Notes: generated by a model not told the origin, from the letters alone. 64,000 nt of DNA from Labrys sp. WJW (GCF_001676615.1 NZ_LYXZ01000014.1:124001-188000); one strand, 5' to 3'; counted from the stretch's first letter, positions 1 through 9,158 are shown. Program-made: numbers and translations.

Positions 1-404
1 TCGGCGAGCGTATCGGAAATGTCGATGCGCATGTCGATGTCCGGAAATTGCTGGCGGAAACGCGGTAGGCGCGGCACCAGCCATTTGGCGGCGAAGGATG
101 AACCGGAAGAAACGGTGAAACTCATGCGCTGGGTGGTGTTGGCGGCGCGGCGCAGGGCCTCGTCGATGGTGCGCAGCGCGCCGCTGGTCGATTCGAGCAG
201 CTCTTCCCCGGCATGGGTGAGCTTCATGCTGCGGCTGGTGCGAAAGAACAGCCGGGTGCCGAGGCGGTCTTCGAAAGCGCGGATCTGGCTGCTGACCGCA
301 GCGGGGGTCACGTCGAGCTCGATCGCGGCCTTGGCGAAGCTCAGATGGCGAGCGGCGACGGCAAAGGTCCACAGTGCCCCCAGACCGGCTCCCGATTTGC
401 TCAT
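1..404 (-). CDS. LysR-family transcriptional regulator, N-terminal part (runs off left edge)
   Basis: The minus strand reads open from an ATG at 404 to the window edge, giving the first 134 residues. Residues 8-66 form the LysR winged helix-turn-helix, with the core AAIELDVTPAAVSSQIRAFE followed by RLGTRLFFRTSR. After about residue 90 the effector-binding domain begins (SGSSFAAKWLVPRLPRF), which resembles GcvA-type LysR proteins. An upstream in-frame ATG is closed by a stop, so the start at 404 is well supported. It is divergent from the small gene at 535, the usual place for a LysR target, but its ligand cannot be told from this fragment. Confidence 0.9.
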   Translation of the reverse strand, partial: MSKSGAGLGALWTFAVAARHLSFAKAAIELDVTPAAVSSQIRAFEDRLGTRLFFRTSRSMKLTHAGEELLESTSGALRTIDEALRRAANTTQRMSFTVSSGSSFAAKWLVPRLPRFRQQFPDIDMRIDISDTLA

Positions 405-534
405 GCCCACCCTATGATCATCAAGTTTTTATTGACGGTGAAGAAAGGTCATCTCCGTTGATAATCTACCATAAAGCATTGAAAATAGGAAACATATCGC
501 GAGGGCGCATTTACTTTTTGTTGAGGGTACGAGT

Positions 535-825
535 ATGTCGAGCGTCGAATTCCACGAAGATGAATGGGGCCGGCACTGGAGCTATGCCCCCGCCCTGCAC
601 GGGACGCAGGTGCGCCTGCATTATTCGATCGCCGCCGCTGTGGTCGGTGCCGTTGCCTCCTTCGTCGAGGCGATCTCCGGCGGCTTGGCGCAGCTTGGAG
701 AACAGCGGCAGGCCGCGGCTATGGCGGGATACCAGCGCGACCTTTATGGCGACAACGACGTGCTGCCTGTCGGCTATGTCCGTTACGAGGGTGTGCGTGA
801 CGAGTTCGGGCGCGCGCTTCCATAA
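535..825 (+). CDS. Hypothetical protein, 96 aa
   Basis: A short open frame begins with MSSVEFHEDEWGRHW and ends before the terminator region at 968. It has a mildly hydrophobic stretch around residues 30-45 (SIAAAVVGAVASFVEAISG) that could be an amphipathic or weak membrane segment. I recognise no family. It is transcribed away from the LysR gene with 130 bp between them, so it is a candidate target of that regulator, by inference from position only. Confidence 0.5.
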   Translation: MSSVEFHEDEWGRHWSYAPALHGTQVRLHYSIAAAVVGAVASFVEAISGGLAQLGEQRQAAAMAGYQRDLYGDNDVLPVGYVRYEGVRDEFGRALP

Positions 826-967
826 GGACAGACACCCGCAATTCTGTCGGATGAGAGGGCGTGATCATCGATCGCGCCCTTTTGCGTGGCCGGGATCCCG
901 CGCAGGAGAGCCTGGGTTTAAGGTGCAGCGCCCGGGATCGCGGCACGGCCGGCGGATGGCTTTCGCA

Positions 968-1002
968 AGAAAAAGGGCCCTTCCGCGTCGGCGGAAAAGC
1001 CC
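968..1002 (-). terminator. Rho-independent terminator of the TrcR gene
   Basis: Read on the minus strand, a GC-rich hairpin (GGGCTTTTCCGC / GCGGAAGGGCCC, tetraloop CGAC) is followed by a run of T residues. It lies about 40 bp beyond the stop codon of the DUF1013 gene. Confidence 0.75.
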
Positions 1003-1039
1003 ATTTCGAATGATTGATGCGGACGGGTCGCCGAGGGCG

Positions 1040-1759
1040 TCAGTCTTCCTTCTGCTTGATGCCCTTGAGCTTGGCGAACACGTTGGCGACGTCGAGCTCG
1101 TCCTCGTCTTCCGTCTGGCGCGGCTTGTTGCCGAGCGAGGCGAAGGGGTCGTCCTGCCTCTGGCTGCGGTCGGTCGCCGGTCCCGTGGTGATCTCGGCGG
1201 GCAGCAGCGTGGCGCTCTCGGCCTCGGGCGGCCGGTCCTTGGAGGCTCGGGCGACTTCGAAGTCGAGGTCGATCTGCGTGCACAGGCCCAGCATGACCGG
1301 ATCGGCCGGGGTCAACTGCGCCGTGTTCCAATGGGTGCGGTCGCGGATGGCCGCGATCGTCGTCTTGGTGGTGCCGACCAGACGCATGATCTGGGCGTCC
1401 TTGAGTTCGGGATGGTTCTTGACCAGCCAGAGAATGGCATTGGGACGGTCCTGGCGCCGCGAGACCGGCGTATAACGCGGACCCTTCTTGACCTTGGCGA
1501 CGGCGATCTTGACCTTCGGCTCTGCCAGCCGGAGACGATGATGAGAATCGCGCTCGCCGCGGGCAATCTCCTCGCGGGTGAGCTGGTTGGAGATCACGGG
1601 ATCCTGGCCCTTGATACCGGCCGCGACTTCACCGTCGGCGATGCCCTTGACCTCCAACGGATGCAGTTTGCAGAACTCGGCGATCTGGTCGAAGGTGAGG
1701 GCGGTGTTCTCAACCAGCCAGACAGCAGTGGCCTTCGGCATCAGCGGGGCGGTCGACAT
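1040..1759 (-). CDS. trcR: DUF1013 family cell-cycle transcriptional regulator TrcR
   Basis: The 239-residue product matches the DUF1013/TrcR family, which is largely confined to alphaproteobacteria. The N-terminus (PKATAVWLVENTALTFDQIA) and the central block NAILWLVKNHPELKDAQIMR are the family signature; the latter looks like a helix-turn-helix. In Caulobacter the homologue binds RNA polymerase and cell-cycle promoters (established for that species). An upstream ATG at 1780 exists, but the start at 1759 (MSTAPLMPK) is preceded by GAGGAG six bases away and is preferred. The acidic C-terminus ends in KLKGIKQKED. A terminator follows at 968-1002. Confidence 0.88.
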   Translation of the reverse strand: MSTAPLMPKATAVWLVENTALTFDQIAEFCKLHPLEVKGIADGEVAAGIKGQDPVISNQLTREEIARGERDSHHRLRLAEPKVKIAVAKVKKGPRYTPVSRRQDRPNAILWLVKNHPELKDAQIMRLVGTTKTTIAAIRDRTHWNTAQLTPADPVMLGLCTQIDLDFEVARASKDRPPEAESATLLPAEITTGPATDRSQRQDDPFASLGNKPRQTEDEDELDVANVFAKLKGIKQKED

Positions 1760-1975
1760 TTGCATCTCCTCGGAAAGCATGGGCTCGCTGCCGCCTCGCT
1801 CCAGCCTCCTGGAACGAAGCCCGACGCGAGCTGATTGTCGGGATTCAACACTTCATATAGTCGTCGTCGGCCCGAAAGGAAAGCCTGTTCCGCCGCTTTC
1901 CCGCCGGGATTGTCGACAGGGAGGTGCCCTGGCTATGGTAATTGCCTCGATGGGGGGCAAATGCACGAGGGTGTG

Positions 1976-2884
1976 ATGGCAGGGCGGAGCCAGGGCGGCA
2001 TCGGACGTCGCCGGGTGCTGCAAGCAATGCTCGGACTGGCTGTCGCCGGTCCCACGGCGGCGGGCGCTGCCGAAAGGTTTCGCGAAGAAGTGGTCGCCTT
2101 GCTGCGCCGGCGCCGGCCCGGCTTGAAATTCACGCTGCCCGGTGATGATCCCGAGAGTATTCATGTCAAGGTCGGCGAAGATACGATGCAGGTCTATCTC
2201 GGCAATCTGCAGCGCGAACTCGGGACGGTACAGGGGGCGGATCGGGAGAGCCAGATCCTCGCTTTTTTCGATCGCATCCGTACCGCCAGGCCAGCCGATG
2301 ACGAGGAACGCAGGCGCTGGCAGGACGCGCGCGCCAAACTGCGCCTGCAGCTTGTGCCGATCGAATATCGCCAGCAGGCCAAGGAGCTGGTCTCACGAGA
2401 CCTGGCGGCTAAGGTGCTGATTGCCTATGCGCTCGATCAGGGTGAGCGCTATGCGCTCGTCACGACGGATGATCTGAAGACATGGGGCGTCGATGCCGAT
2501 GCCGTCCATGAAGCAGCCCTGGCCGGGCTGGAGGCAGTCTCCGGCAAGCTGGTGGTCGAGGCCGAGAAATCGGCGAAAGGCCGCGGTGCCTACGCCACCA
2601 TCTTGACCAATGATGGCTATGACGCTGCCCGTCTGCTGCTGCCCTCGGTCCGGCAAAAACTGCTGCAGGCGTTGGGCAGTGACCTCGCCATCGCCGGCAT
2701 CCCCAATCGGGACTTCCTGGTGGCCTGGACCCCCGACTTCTCGGCGCGGGCCGATTTTGCCGCGAAGGTGAGCGAAGATTCCAAGTCGCGCTCACATCCG
2801 CTCACCGATGAGCTTTTCGTAATCGAGGCGAATGGGTTTAGAGTGGCTACCGCGGCCGAGCTCGTCGAGCAGCGCCGGATCTGA
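1976..2884 (+). CDS. DUF1444 (YtpQ/UPF0354) family protein with Tat-like signal
   Basis: The 302-residue product resembles Bacillus YtpQ: a central YALDQGERYALV segment, then TNDGYDAARLL and DLAIAGIPNRDFLVAW, line up with conserved blocks of DUF1444. Unlike YtpQ it starts with GIGRRRVLQAMLGLAVAGPT, a twin-arginine-like leader, which suggests export. The function of the family is unknown. The start at 1976 has GAGGG five bases upstream; an in-frame ATG at 1961 is also possible. It is followed 19 bp later by the DUF1192 gene and may be co-transcribed with it. Confidence 0.75.
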   Translation: MAGRSQGGIGRRRVLQAMLGLAVAGPTAAGAAERFREEVVALLRRRRPGLKFTLPGDDPESIHVKVGEDTMQVYLGNLQRELGTVQGADRESQILAFFDRIRTARPADDEERRRWQDARAKLRLQLVPIEYRQQAKELVSRDLAAKVLIAYALDQGERYALVTTDDLKTWGVDADAVHEAALAGLEAVSGKLVVEAEKSAKGRGAYATILTNDGYDAARLLLPSVRQKLLQALGSDLAIAGIPNRDFLVAWTPDFSARADFAAKVSEDSKSRSHPLTDELFVIEANGFRVATAAELVEQRRI

Positions 2885-2903
2885 TGGGAAGTGAGGAGGC
2901 GAC

Positions 2904-3095
2904 ATGGCTGTATTCGATGACGAGCCGCGAAAGGTAACGGTGGCACATCAGATCGGGCAGGACCTCTCGACCCTGTCGCTGCATGAACTCGAGGAACGCA
3001 TCGCGGCCCTGAAACAGGAGATCGTGCGCCTGGAGGAAGCCAGGGCCAGCAAGGCAGCCTCGCTTTCGGCGGCAAGCGCTTTTTTCAAGACTTGA
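2904..3095 (+). CDS. DUF1192 family small protein
   Basis: This 63-residue product matches the alphaproteobacterial DUF1192 family. The second half, LSLHELEERIAALKQEIVRL, is a short coiled coil. A GGAGG ribosome site lies six bases before the ATG. The 3' end overlaps the convergent TetR gene by 11 bp. Function is not established. Confidence 0.85.
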   Translation: MAVFDDEPRKVTVAHQIGQDLSTLSLHELEERIAALKQEIVRLEEARASKAASLSAASAFFKT

Positions 3096-3714
3096 ACCTT
3101 TCAGGAGAGCTCTGCCGTTCAGCGGGATGACGCAGAAGGCCGTTCAATAACGCATGAAAGGCCTTCACCGCCTGCTTTGACGCTGCCCTGGGATCGGCGG
3201 CATTGGCGATCCATTGCGAGGCATGCCAGGTGGCGCCATTGACGAGCCGGGCCGCAGCCTCCGGGTCGACATCGTCGAGAACACTGTTCCGCTTCAGCGC
3301 GGCCAATGTCGCGCTCATCGAGGCGATGCAGCCATCCTGGCTCGGCCATTGCGATGGATCACCGAGGACGGCCGGACCGTCGCGAAACAGGATGCGCTGG
3401 ATCTCCGGCTCCAATGCCATTTCGATATAGGCCGAGCATTCGGCGACGAAACCCTGCCAGGGATCTTCGGCCTGGCCTGAAATCGCGGAGAGCCGCTTGG
3501 ATATTTCGGCGTCGAGTTCCGTGATCACCGCCGCGAACAGGCCCTTCTTGTCGCCGAAATGATGATAGAGCGCGCCGCGCGTCAGGCCGGCCGCTGCGGT
3601 GAAATCGTCCATCGACGCCTGCGCATAACCGAAAGTGCCGAAGGCCGCGCGCCCTGCGGCGACCAGCTTGGCACGCGTCTCGACGATCATCTGGGCTCGC
3701 GGCCTACGGATCAT
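3085..3714 (-). CDS. TetR/AcrR-family repressor of the adjacent MFS gene
   Basis: The 209-residue product has a typical N-terminal TetR helix-turn-helix (residues about 10-57), including FGYAQASMDDFTAAAGLTRG and ALYHHFGDKKGLFAAV. The C-terminal ligand domain is of the kind found in regulators of multidrug pumps. The start at 3714 is preceded by GAGAGA; an ATG at 3768 would place the start among the operators and is rejected. It is divergent from the MFS gene, and three matching palindromes fill the space between them, so autoregulation plus repression of the pump is the likely arrangement (inference). Confidence 0.9.
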   Translation of the reverse strand: MIRRPRAQMIVETRAKLVAAGRAAFGTFGYAQASMDDFTAAAGLTRGALYHHFGDKKGLFAAVITELDAEISKRLSAISGQAEDPWQGFVAECSAYIEMALEPEIQRILFRDGPAVLGDPSQWPSQDGCIASMSATLAALKRNSVLDDVDPEAAARLVNGATWHASQWIANAADPRAASKQAVKAFHALLNGLLRHPAERQSSPERFKS

Positions 3715-3728
3715 GTCATCTCTCTCAT

Positions 3729-3795
3729 ATACGCTACGTATGTTATTTGACATACGATGCGTATGCAACTATGTCGAATACATACGTTGCGTATG
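3729..3795. promoter_or_regulatory. Three tandem TetR operator palindromes
   Basis: Three palindromes with the core ATACG-N3-CGTAT lie between the divergent genes: ATACGCTACGTAT at 3729-3741, CATACGATGCGTATG at 3751-3765 and CATACGTTGCGTATG at 3781-3795. Their centres are 23 and 30 bp apart. The first lies close to the TetR start and the middle one overlaps the MFS promoter -35 box, consistent with repression in both directions. Confidence 0.85.
3747..3775 (+). promoter_or_regulatory. Probable sigma70-type promoter of the MFS gene
   Basis: TTGACA (3747-3752), a 17-bp spacer and TATGTC (3770-3775) form a plausible promoter. The second TetR operator overlaps its -35 end, so a bound repressor would block polymerase. 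Confidence 0.55.
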
Positions 3796-3827
3796 TCAAT
3801 GCATTCTCTTCCCCTTTGGAGTGCCCG

Positions 3828-5036
3828 ATGTCCAATCCTTACAGCCAGATCTTTCGAGCGCCGGGGGCAAAGGCCTTCGCGGCCGCCGGCTTCCTGGCGC
3901 GACTGCCGCTCGCGATGGTGACCATGGGGATCGTCGCCATGATCTCCCAGACCCATGGTGAATATTGGCTGGCCGGCGCCGTATCGGCCACTTTCGCCCT
4001 CGGCAATGCCTTCATGTCCCCGCAGATCTCCCGGCTGGTGGATCGCTACGGCCAGAGCCGGGTCCTCGTTCCCGCCGCCAGCCTGTCGGTTGCCGCCTTT
4101 TCTATTCTGCTGCTGGCCGCACATTTCCACTGGCCGGCCTGGATCCTGTTCGCCGCGGCGCTGTTCGCCACCACCATGCCCAGCATGCCGGCCATGGTCA
4201 GGGCTCGCTGGTCGGAGCTTTATCGCGACACGCCCCAACTGCACACGGCCTTCGCCTTCGAATCGGTAGCCGACGAGGTCGTCTACATGGCTGGATCGAT
4301 CCTTTCGGTCGGCCTGAGCGTGGCGTGGTTCCCGGAAGCCGGTCCCCTGGTCTCGACTGTGTTTCTTGCCGTCGGCACGGCGCTGTTCGTGGTGCAGAAA
4401 TCCACCGAGCCGCCCGTCCGGCTCGCCGAAGGCGGCGGTTCCTCGGCCATCCGCCTGCCGTCGGTGCAGATCCTGACCTTCGTCTTGGTTGCCATCGGCA
4501 CCATCTTCGGAACGGCCGAGGTCACCGTGATCGCTTTCACCAGGCAATTGGGGCAGGCCGGTGCAGCCAGCTTCGTGCTCGCCGGCTATGCCGCAGGCTC
4601 GCTCGTCGTCGGCCTGATATTCGGGGCGTTGAAGCTGAGGATGGCGCTCGAGCGTCAGTTCGTGATCGCCATTGCGGTCGCCGCGGCCACCACCGTGCCG
4701 CTGCTGTTCGTCTCCAATGTGGGGATGCTGGCGCTGTTGCTCTTCCTGTCCGGTGTGTCGATCTCGCCGACGCTGATCACCGCGATGGGCCTGATCGAGC
4801 GGCATGTCCCGGCGGCCAAGCTCACGGAGGGGATCACCTGGGCGATGACCGGCATCGGCATCGGCATGGCGACCGGGTCCTTCGCCTCAGGCTGGGTCAT
4901 CGACCGTTTTGGCGCCGCAGACGGCTTCTGGATCTCGCTTGCGGCCGGCATCGTTGCGCTGACGGCTGCGCTGCTGGGTTCGTGCCGGTTGACGCCGGTA
5001 TCGAAGGAGGACGGGCTCTGCGCGGCCGCTGCCTGA
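3828..5036 (+). CDS. MFS transporter, probable drug or metabolite efflux
   Basis: The 402-residue product is an integral membrane protein with about 12 predicted transmembrane segments. The loop after the second helix, ISRLVDRYGQSRVLVPAA, fits the MFS loop 2-3 signature. The start MSNPYSQIFRAPG has GGAG seven bases upstream. Control by the divergent TetR protein and its triple operator points to an inducible efflux pump; the substrate cannot be read from sequence. A terminator follows at 5159-5190. Confidence 0.88.
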   Translation: MSNPYSQIFRAPGAKAFAAAGFLARLPLAMVTMGIVAMISQTHGEYWLAGAVSATFALGNAFMSPQISRLVDRYGQSRVLVPAASLSVAAFSILLLAAHFHWPAWILFAAALFATTMPSMPAMVRARWSELYRDTPQLHTAFAFESVADEVVYMAGSILSVGLSVAWFPEAGPLVSTVFLAVGTALFVVQKSTEPPVRLAEGGGSSAIRLPSVQILTFVLVAIGTIFGTAEVTVIAFTRQLGQAGAASFVLAGYAAGSLVVGLIFGALKLRMALERQFVIAIAVAAATTVPLLFVSNVGMLALLLFLSGVSISPTLITAMGLIERHVPAAKLTEGITWAMTGIGIGMATGSFASGWVIDRFGAADGFWISLAAGIVALTAALLGSCRLTPVSKEDGLCAAAA

Positions 5037-5158
5037 TCAGAATCGGGCGTTAACCGAATATCAAGACTTCTGCGATAGCCTCGCTGCCATTCCAGCTTGC
5101 TGGATGTTCGAGTGGCTCCTGTTCACTCTGTTTGACGCCTCCCTGTTTCGACTTGGAC

Positions 5159-5190
5159 AAGCCGCGATATCTTATCGCGGCTTCTTTTTG
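5159..5190 (+). terminator. Terminator downstream of the MFS gene
   Basis: The hairpin GCCGCGATA-TCT-TATCGCGGC is followed by TTCTTTTT. It lies about 120 bp after the MFS stop codon and reads on the plus strand. Confidence 0.8.
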
Positions 5191-5220
5191 TACCGATGTC
5201 CCGTCGCAGGCACATGTCCA

Positions 5221-5250
5221 AAACAAAAGCGGGCCCGAAGGCCCGCTTGC
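5221..5250 (-). terminator. Terminator of rpmE
   Basis: The hairpin AGCGGGCC-CGAA-GGCCCGCT is followed, on the minus strand, by TTTTGTTTT. It lies just past the rpmE stop codon, tail to tail with the MFS terminator. Confidence 0.85.
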
Positions 5251-5272
5251 GTCGATATCCGAATGTTTGTTC

Positions 5273-5500
5273 TTAGCGCTTGAAGCTGATGCCAGCGAAA
5301 CGCTGGTTGAACTTCGACACGCGGCCAGCGCGGTCGAGGAGCTGCTGCGAACCGCCGGTCCAAGCCGGATGGGTCTTGGGGTCGATGTCGAGCTGAAGGG
5401 TGTCGCCTTCCTTGCCCCAGGTCGAATGGGTGTAGAACTCGGTGCCGTCGACGAAGACAACCTTGATCTTGTGGTAGTCGGGATGAATGTCGGCCTTCAT
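5273..5500 (-). CDS. rpmE: 50S ribosomal protein L31
   Basis: The 75-residue product is ribosomal protein L31, starting [20 protein letters not shown] and ending in [14 protein letters not shown]. It contains no cysteine, so it is the zinc-free form; Escherichia coli L31 carries four zinc-binding cysteines. The start at 5500 matches the family N-terminus, so the longer open frame up to 5614 is rejected. A strong terminator follows. Confidence 0.95.
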   Translation of the reverse strand: MKADIHPDYHKIKVVFVDGTEFYTHSTWGKEGDTLQLDIDPKTHPAWTGGSQQLLDRAGRVSKFNQRFAGISFKR

Positions 5501-5647
5501 GGGGTCAAATCCTGCTCTGTGCCGGAGCGCTACCCCGGTCGGACAAGTCAAATTCGAATGAGTGGGCGGCTCGATAGCGCAATTTCGGTCCGGATACAAG
5601 CACTGGCCCCGCATTTCTCACATGCGGAAACCGCCTTTCTGCGCGAG

Positions 5648-7021
5648 CTACAGCAACGTTCCCCTCAGAATGACCAGGGCAACGGTGAAGTAGATGACGA
5701 GACCGGTCACATCGACCAGGGTCGCCACCAGCGGGGCCGAGGCGCTGGCGGGGTCGAAGCCGACCTTCTTGAGAAGGAAAGGCAGCATGGAACCGGTCAG
5801 CGAGCCGAAAGTGACGATCGCCGTGAGGGCGCAGCCGATGGTCAGGGCCAGCAACGCCCAATGCGGCCCGTAATCGTAGAAGCCGGCCTTCTGCCAGACC
5901 ACGATGCGCACGATGCCGATCAACCCGAGGATGGCGCCGAGCACGATGCCGGTGGGCAGCTCGCGCAGGGCCACACGCCACCAATCCTTCAGTTTCACCT
6001 CGCTCAGCGCCAGCGCGCGGATGAGCAGGGAGGTCGCCTGCGAGCCGGAATTGCCGCCTGAAGACATGATGAGCGGGATGAACAGGGTGAGCACCACCGC
6101 CTTCTCGAGTTCGCCCTCGAAAAATTGCATGGCGCTCGCCGTGAGCATCTCGCCGAGCAGCAGCACCGACAGCCAGCCGGCCCGCTTCTTGATCATCGAC
6201 CAGAAGCCGATCTGGTCATAGGGGTCGTCGAGGGCTTCCATGCCGCCGAACTTCTGGGCGTCCTCGGTGCCTTCGGCCACGATGGCGTCGATGATGTCGT
6301 CGAAAGTGCAGATGCCGATGACATGCATGGCATCGTCGACCACTGGCACGGCCAGAAGGTCGTATTTGGCGATCAGCCTTGCCACTTCCTCGCGGTCGGC
6401 CGTGGGAGCGACGGTGATCGGCTTGTCAAAACGGGCGGCCGTCAGCACCGAGGCTTTGGGGTCGGCTGTGATCAGCCGGCGCAGTGCCACGGCCTTCAGG
6501 AGCTGGCGGGTCTTGGGATCGAGGACATAGACCGAATAGATCGTCTCGCGCGTGCGCTCGACCCGGCGGATGTGGTCGAGCGTCTGCTCCACCGTCCAGG
6601 ACGAGGGCACGGAGACGAACTCGGTGGTCATCAGCGCGCCGGCGGTGTCCTCGGGGTAGGACAGCAGCCTGTCGAGCGAGGCGCGGGTCTCGGGATCGAG
6701 CCGGTTGAGCAGATCGGTGCGCGGCGGATCGTCCATGTAGCGGAAGACATCCGCCACACGGTCCGAGGACATGCCGGCCATCAGCTTGAGCGCCCGTTCG
6801 GCGGGCAGGGCCTCGATCAGTGCGGCGGGATCATCCAAGCCGGGCTGGTCGAGCACTTCGATCGCGCGCTCGTCGGGCAGGTGCACGAGGACGCGAGCCT
6901 GCTCCTCGATCTCCTGCTCGTTGAGCAACTCGACGATGTCGGCTACGTGCTCGAGGCCAAGGCACACCTCGAGAATGTCGCGGTCAGCGACGTCAACCGT
7001 CTTTTCAGCCAGGTCTTCCAT
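5648..7021 (-). CDS. mgtE: Magnesium transporter MgtE
   Basis: The 457-residue product has the full MgtE layout: a helical N domain (about residues 25-130), two CBS domains (about 135-260) that sense cytosolic Mg2+, and a C-terminal channel with five membrane helices (about 285-455). The signature GGNSGSQ is at residues 322-328 and the conserved acidic LVDVTG segment at about 435-440 lines the ion path in the family. Length is normal. It is a single gene; the leader region up to 7355 holds no Mg2+ riboswitch that I could recognise. Confidence 0.95.
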   Translation of the reverse strand: MEDLAEKTVDVADRDILEVCLGLEHVADIVELLNEQEIEEQARVLVHLPDERAIEVLDQPGLDDPAALIEALPAERALKLMAGMSSDRVADVFRYMDDPPRTDLLNRLDPETRASLDRLLSYPEDTAGALMTTEFVSVPSSWTVEQTLDHIRRVERTRETIYSVYVLDPKTRQLLKAVALRRLITADPKASVLTAARFDKPITVAPTADREEVARLIAKYDLLAVPVVDDAMHVIGICTFDDIIDAIVAEGTEDAQKFGGMEALDDPYDQIGFWSMIKKRAGWLSVLLLGEMLTASAMQFFEGELEKAVVLTLFIPLIMSSGGNSGSQATSLLIRALALSEVKLKDWWRVALRELPTGIVLGAILGLIGIVRIVVWQKAGFYDYGPHWALLALTIGCALTAIVTFGSLTGSMLPFLLKKVGFDPASASAPLVATLVDVTGLVIYFTVALVILRGTLL

Positions 7022-7355
7022 GGCTCTTCCTTCCTCTCGGCCGTTGCCGGCCGGAAGGAGGAGCCCGCGAACGGTCAGTCCTTACAAGCCGTCAACGGCG
7101 CGAACATTCGACTGCTACTGTCGCTTGGCATGATCTCGTTGATCTCGTGGGGCCCGGCCAGGGACGATTCCTTTGGAATAAATCCAAAGGCCGGAACAAT
7201 CGCGACTTGCGCCTCTGCGCCGTCGCAGTCAAGCGCTTTTTTGCACTGCGCGATAATATGGAGAGCGCGGCAAACTGAAGCGGTTTGGGCCGGTGCGATT
7301 GCAGCCGCGCCCACAGCGGGGCATTGTCCCGCGCGCTCGAAAGGAAGAATAGTAC
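7022..7355. other. Intergenic region between divergent mgtE and ABC exporter genes
   Basis: These 334 bp must hold two divergent promoters. I could not pick convincing -35/-10 pairs and saw no strong hairpin or gene in it. Confidence 0.4.
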
Positions 7356-9158
7356 GTGGCCACGGAAACTGACCCGAAAATCCGAGAGAATACCGCGGAA
7401 ACCGCCAGGAACAGCCGGTCTTTGCGCCCTTTGACGGCGCTGGCACCTTATGCCCTGGCCTATCGCGGCCGCATCCTGCTGGCTTTCCTGGCTTTGACGG
7501 TGGCGGCGGCGGCAACGCTGGTGGTGCCGGTCGCCATGCGCCGCATGATCGATTTCGGCTTCTCGGTGGGACATGCCGCCGCCATCGATTCCTACTTCCT
7601 GGCCATGACAGGCGTGGTGCTTATTCTCGCCTTGGCCAGTGCGGCCCGTTACTATCTGGTGATGACCCTCGGCGAGCGCGTGGTCGCAGACATCCGTACT
7701 GCCGTCTTTGCCCATCTCACCCAGCTTTCGCCTCTGTTCTTCGACACGGTCAAGACCGGTGAAGTGCTCTCGCGCCTCACGGCGGACACCACGCAGATCA
7801 AGGCCGCCTTCGGCTCCTCCGCTTCCGTTGCGCTGCGCAACCTCTTCCTGTTTGCCGGGGCCGTGGTGATGATGGTGTGGACCAGCCCCAAGCTTTCGGC
7901 GCTGGTGCTGATCGCCATTCCGCTGATCGTGCTGCCGCTGGTCGCCTTTGGCCGGTCCGTGCGCACGCGCTCGCGCAAGGCGCAGGACACACTGGCCAAC
8001 GCCTCCGCCTATGCCAGCGAGGTCATCGGCGCGATGCGCGTGGTGCAGGCCTTCACGGCCGAACGGCTCGCCATCGGGCGTTTCTCGGGTGAAGTGGAAA
8101 ATGCCTACCAGGCTGCCGCGACCTCGACCCGCTCGCGCGCGGTGCTGACGGCGATCGCGCTGTTCCTGGTGTTCGCCTCGGTGGTCGGCGTGCTCTGGCT
8201 CGGCGCCCATGACGTGGTCGCCGGCACCATGACGGCCGGCACCTTGTCGCAATTCGTGCTTTATGCGGTGTTCGGCGCCGGCGCCCTTTCGGAACTCGGC
8301 CAGGTCTGGGCGGAAATCGTGCAGGCGGCCGGCGCCGCAGAGCGCCTGGGTGAGCTTCTCGGCGAAAGGCCGGCGATCTCGGCGCCCGCCCGGCCGCTTG
8401 CCCTCCCCGAGCCGGCGCGCGGCGCCGTCGCCTTCGAGGGCGTGACCTTCGCCTATCCCACTCAGCCGGACAAGCCGGTGCTGCATGATGTCGATCTTGC
8501 CGTGAAGGCGGGCGAGACGGTTGCCATCGTCGGACCGTCCGGCGCGGGCAAGAGCACGCTGTTCCAGCTCCTGCTGCGCTACTACGATCCCCAGTTCGGG
8601 CACGTGAGGCTGGACGGGGTGGCACTGCCGCAGGCCGACCCCAAGCGCGTGCGCCAGCGCATCGCCGTGGTGGCGCAGGACCCGGTGGTCTTCGCGGCGA
8701 CCGCCCGCGACAATATCCGTTTCGGCCGTCCCGATGCCAGCGATGCCGAGGTGGAGGAAGCGGCCCGCCTGGCTGCGGCCGACGGCTTCATCCGTGCCAT
8801 GCCGCAGGGCTATGACACGCCGATCGGCGAGCGCGGCGTGACGCTGTCAGGCGGCCAGCGCCAACGCATCGCCATCGCCCGCGCCATCCTCAAGGATGCC
8901 CCCGTGCTGCTGCTCGACGAGGCGACCTCGGCGCTCGATTCCGAAAGCGAGAAGGCGGTCCAGGCGGCCCTCGATGGCCTGATGACCGAGCGTACCACGC
9001 TGGTGATCGCCCATCGCCTGGCCACGGTACAGGCCGCCGATCGCATCATCGTGCTCGATGATGGTCGCATCGTCGAAGAGGGCACGCACGAGGCCCTGGT
9101 GGCACGCGGTGGCCTCTATGCCCGGCTGGCGCAGCTGCAGTTCAGGGATGCAGCCTGA
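7356..9158 (+). CDS. ABC exporter (MsbA/multidrug type), fused membrane and ATPase domains
   Basis: The 600-residue half-transporter has an N-terminal six-helix exporter domain (about residues 35-325) and a C-terminal nucleotide-binding domain. Visible motifs are Walker A GPSGAGKS, the signature LSGGQRQR, Walker B VLLLDEATSALD and the switch histidine in LVIAHRLATV. It would work as a homodimer in the inner membrane exporting a lipid or drug. The start is GTG at 7356 with GGAAG upstream. The family includes MsbA, but function as the lipid A flippase is not shown by sequence alone. Confidence 0.9.
   Translation: MATETDPKIRENTAETARNSRSLRPLTALAPYALAYRGRILLAFLALTVAAAATLVVPVAMRRMIDFGFSVGHAAAIDSYFLAMTGVVLILALASAARYYLVMTLGERVVADIRTAVFAHLTQLSPLFFDTVKTGEVLSRLTADTTQIKAAFGSSASVALRNLFLFAGAVVMMVWTSPKLSALVLIAIPLIVLPLVAFGRSVRTRSRKAQDTLANASAYASEVIGAMRVVQAFTAERLAIGRFSGEVENAYQAAATSTRSRAVLTAIALFLVFASVVGVLWLGAHDVVAGTMTAGTLSQFVLYAVFGAGALSELGQVWAEIVQAAGAAERLGELLGERPAISAPARPLALPEPARGAVAFEGVTFAYPTQPDKPVLHDVDLAVKAGETVAIVGPSGAGKSTLFQLLLRYYDPQFGHVRLDGVALPQADPKRVRQRIAVVAQDPVVFAATARDNIRFGRPDASDAEVEEAARLAAADGFIRAMPQGYDTPIGERGVTLSGGQRQRIAIARAILKDAPVLLLDEATSALDSESEKAVQAALDGLMTERTTLVIAHRLATVQAADRIIVLDDGRIVEEGTHEALVARGGLYARLAQLQFRDAA

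Noticed and set aside
374-1834. 486-codon plus-strand frame across the LysR start and the TrcR gene
   Set aside because: It runs opposite trcR, whose protein is clearly conserved, and has no recognisable domain.
7022-7355. Mg2+ riboswitch (M-box) before mgtE
   Set aside because: No matching stems or conserved blocks could be found by eye in the 334-bp leader.
7092-8603. 503-codon minus-strand frame opposite the ABC exporter
   Set aside because: His/Arg/Gly-rich shadow with no motifs; the plus-strand gene has all ABC signatures.
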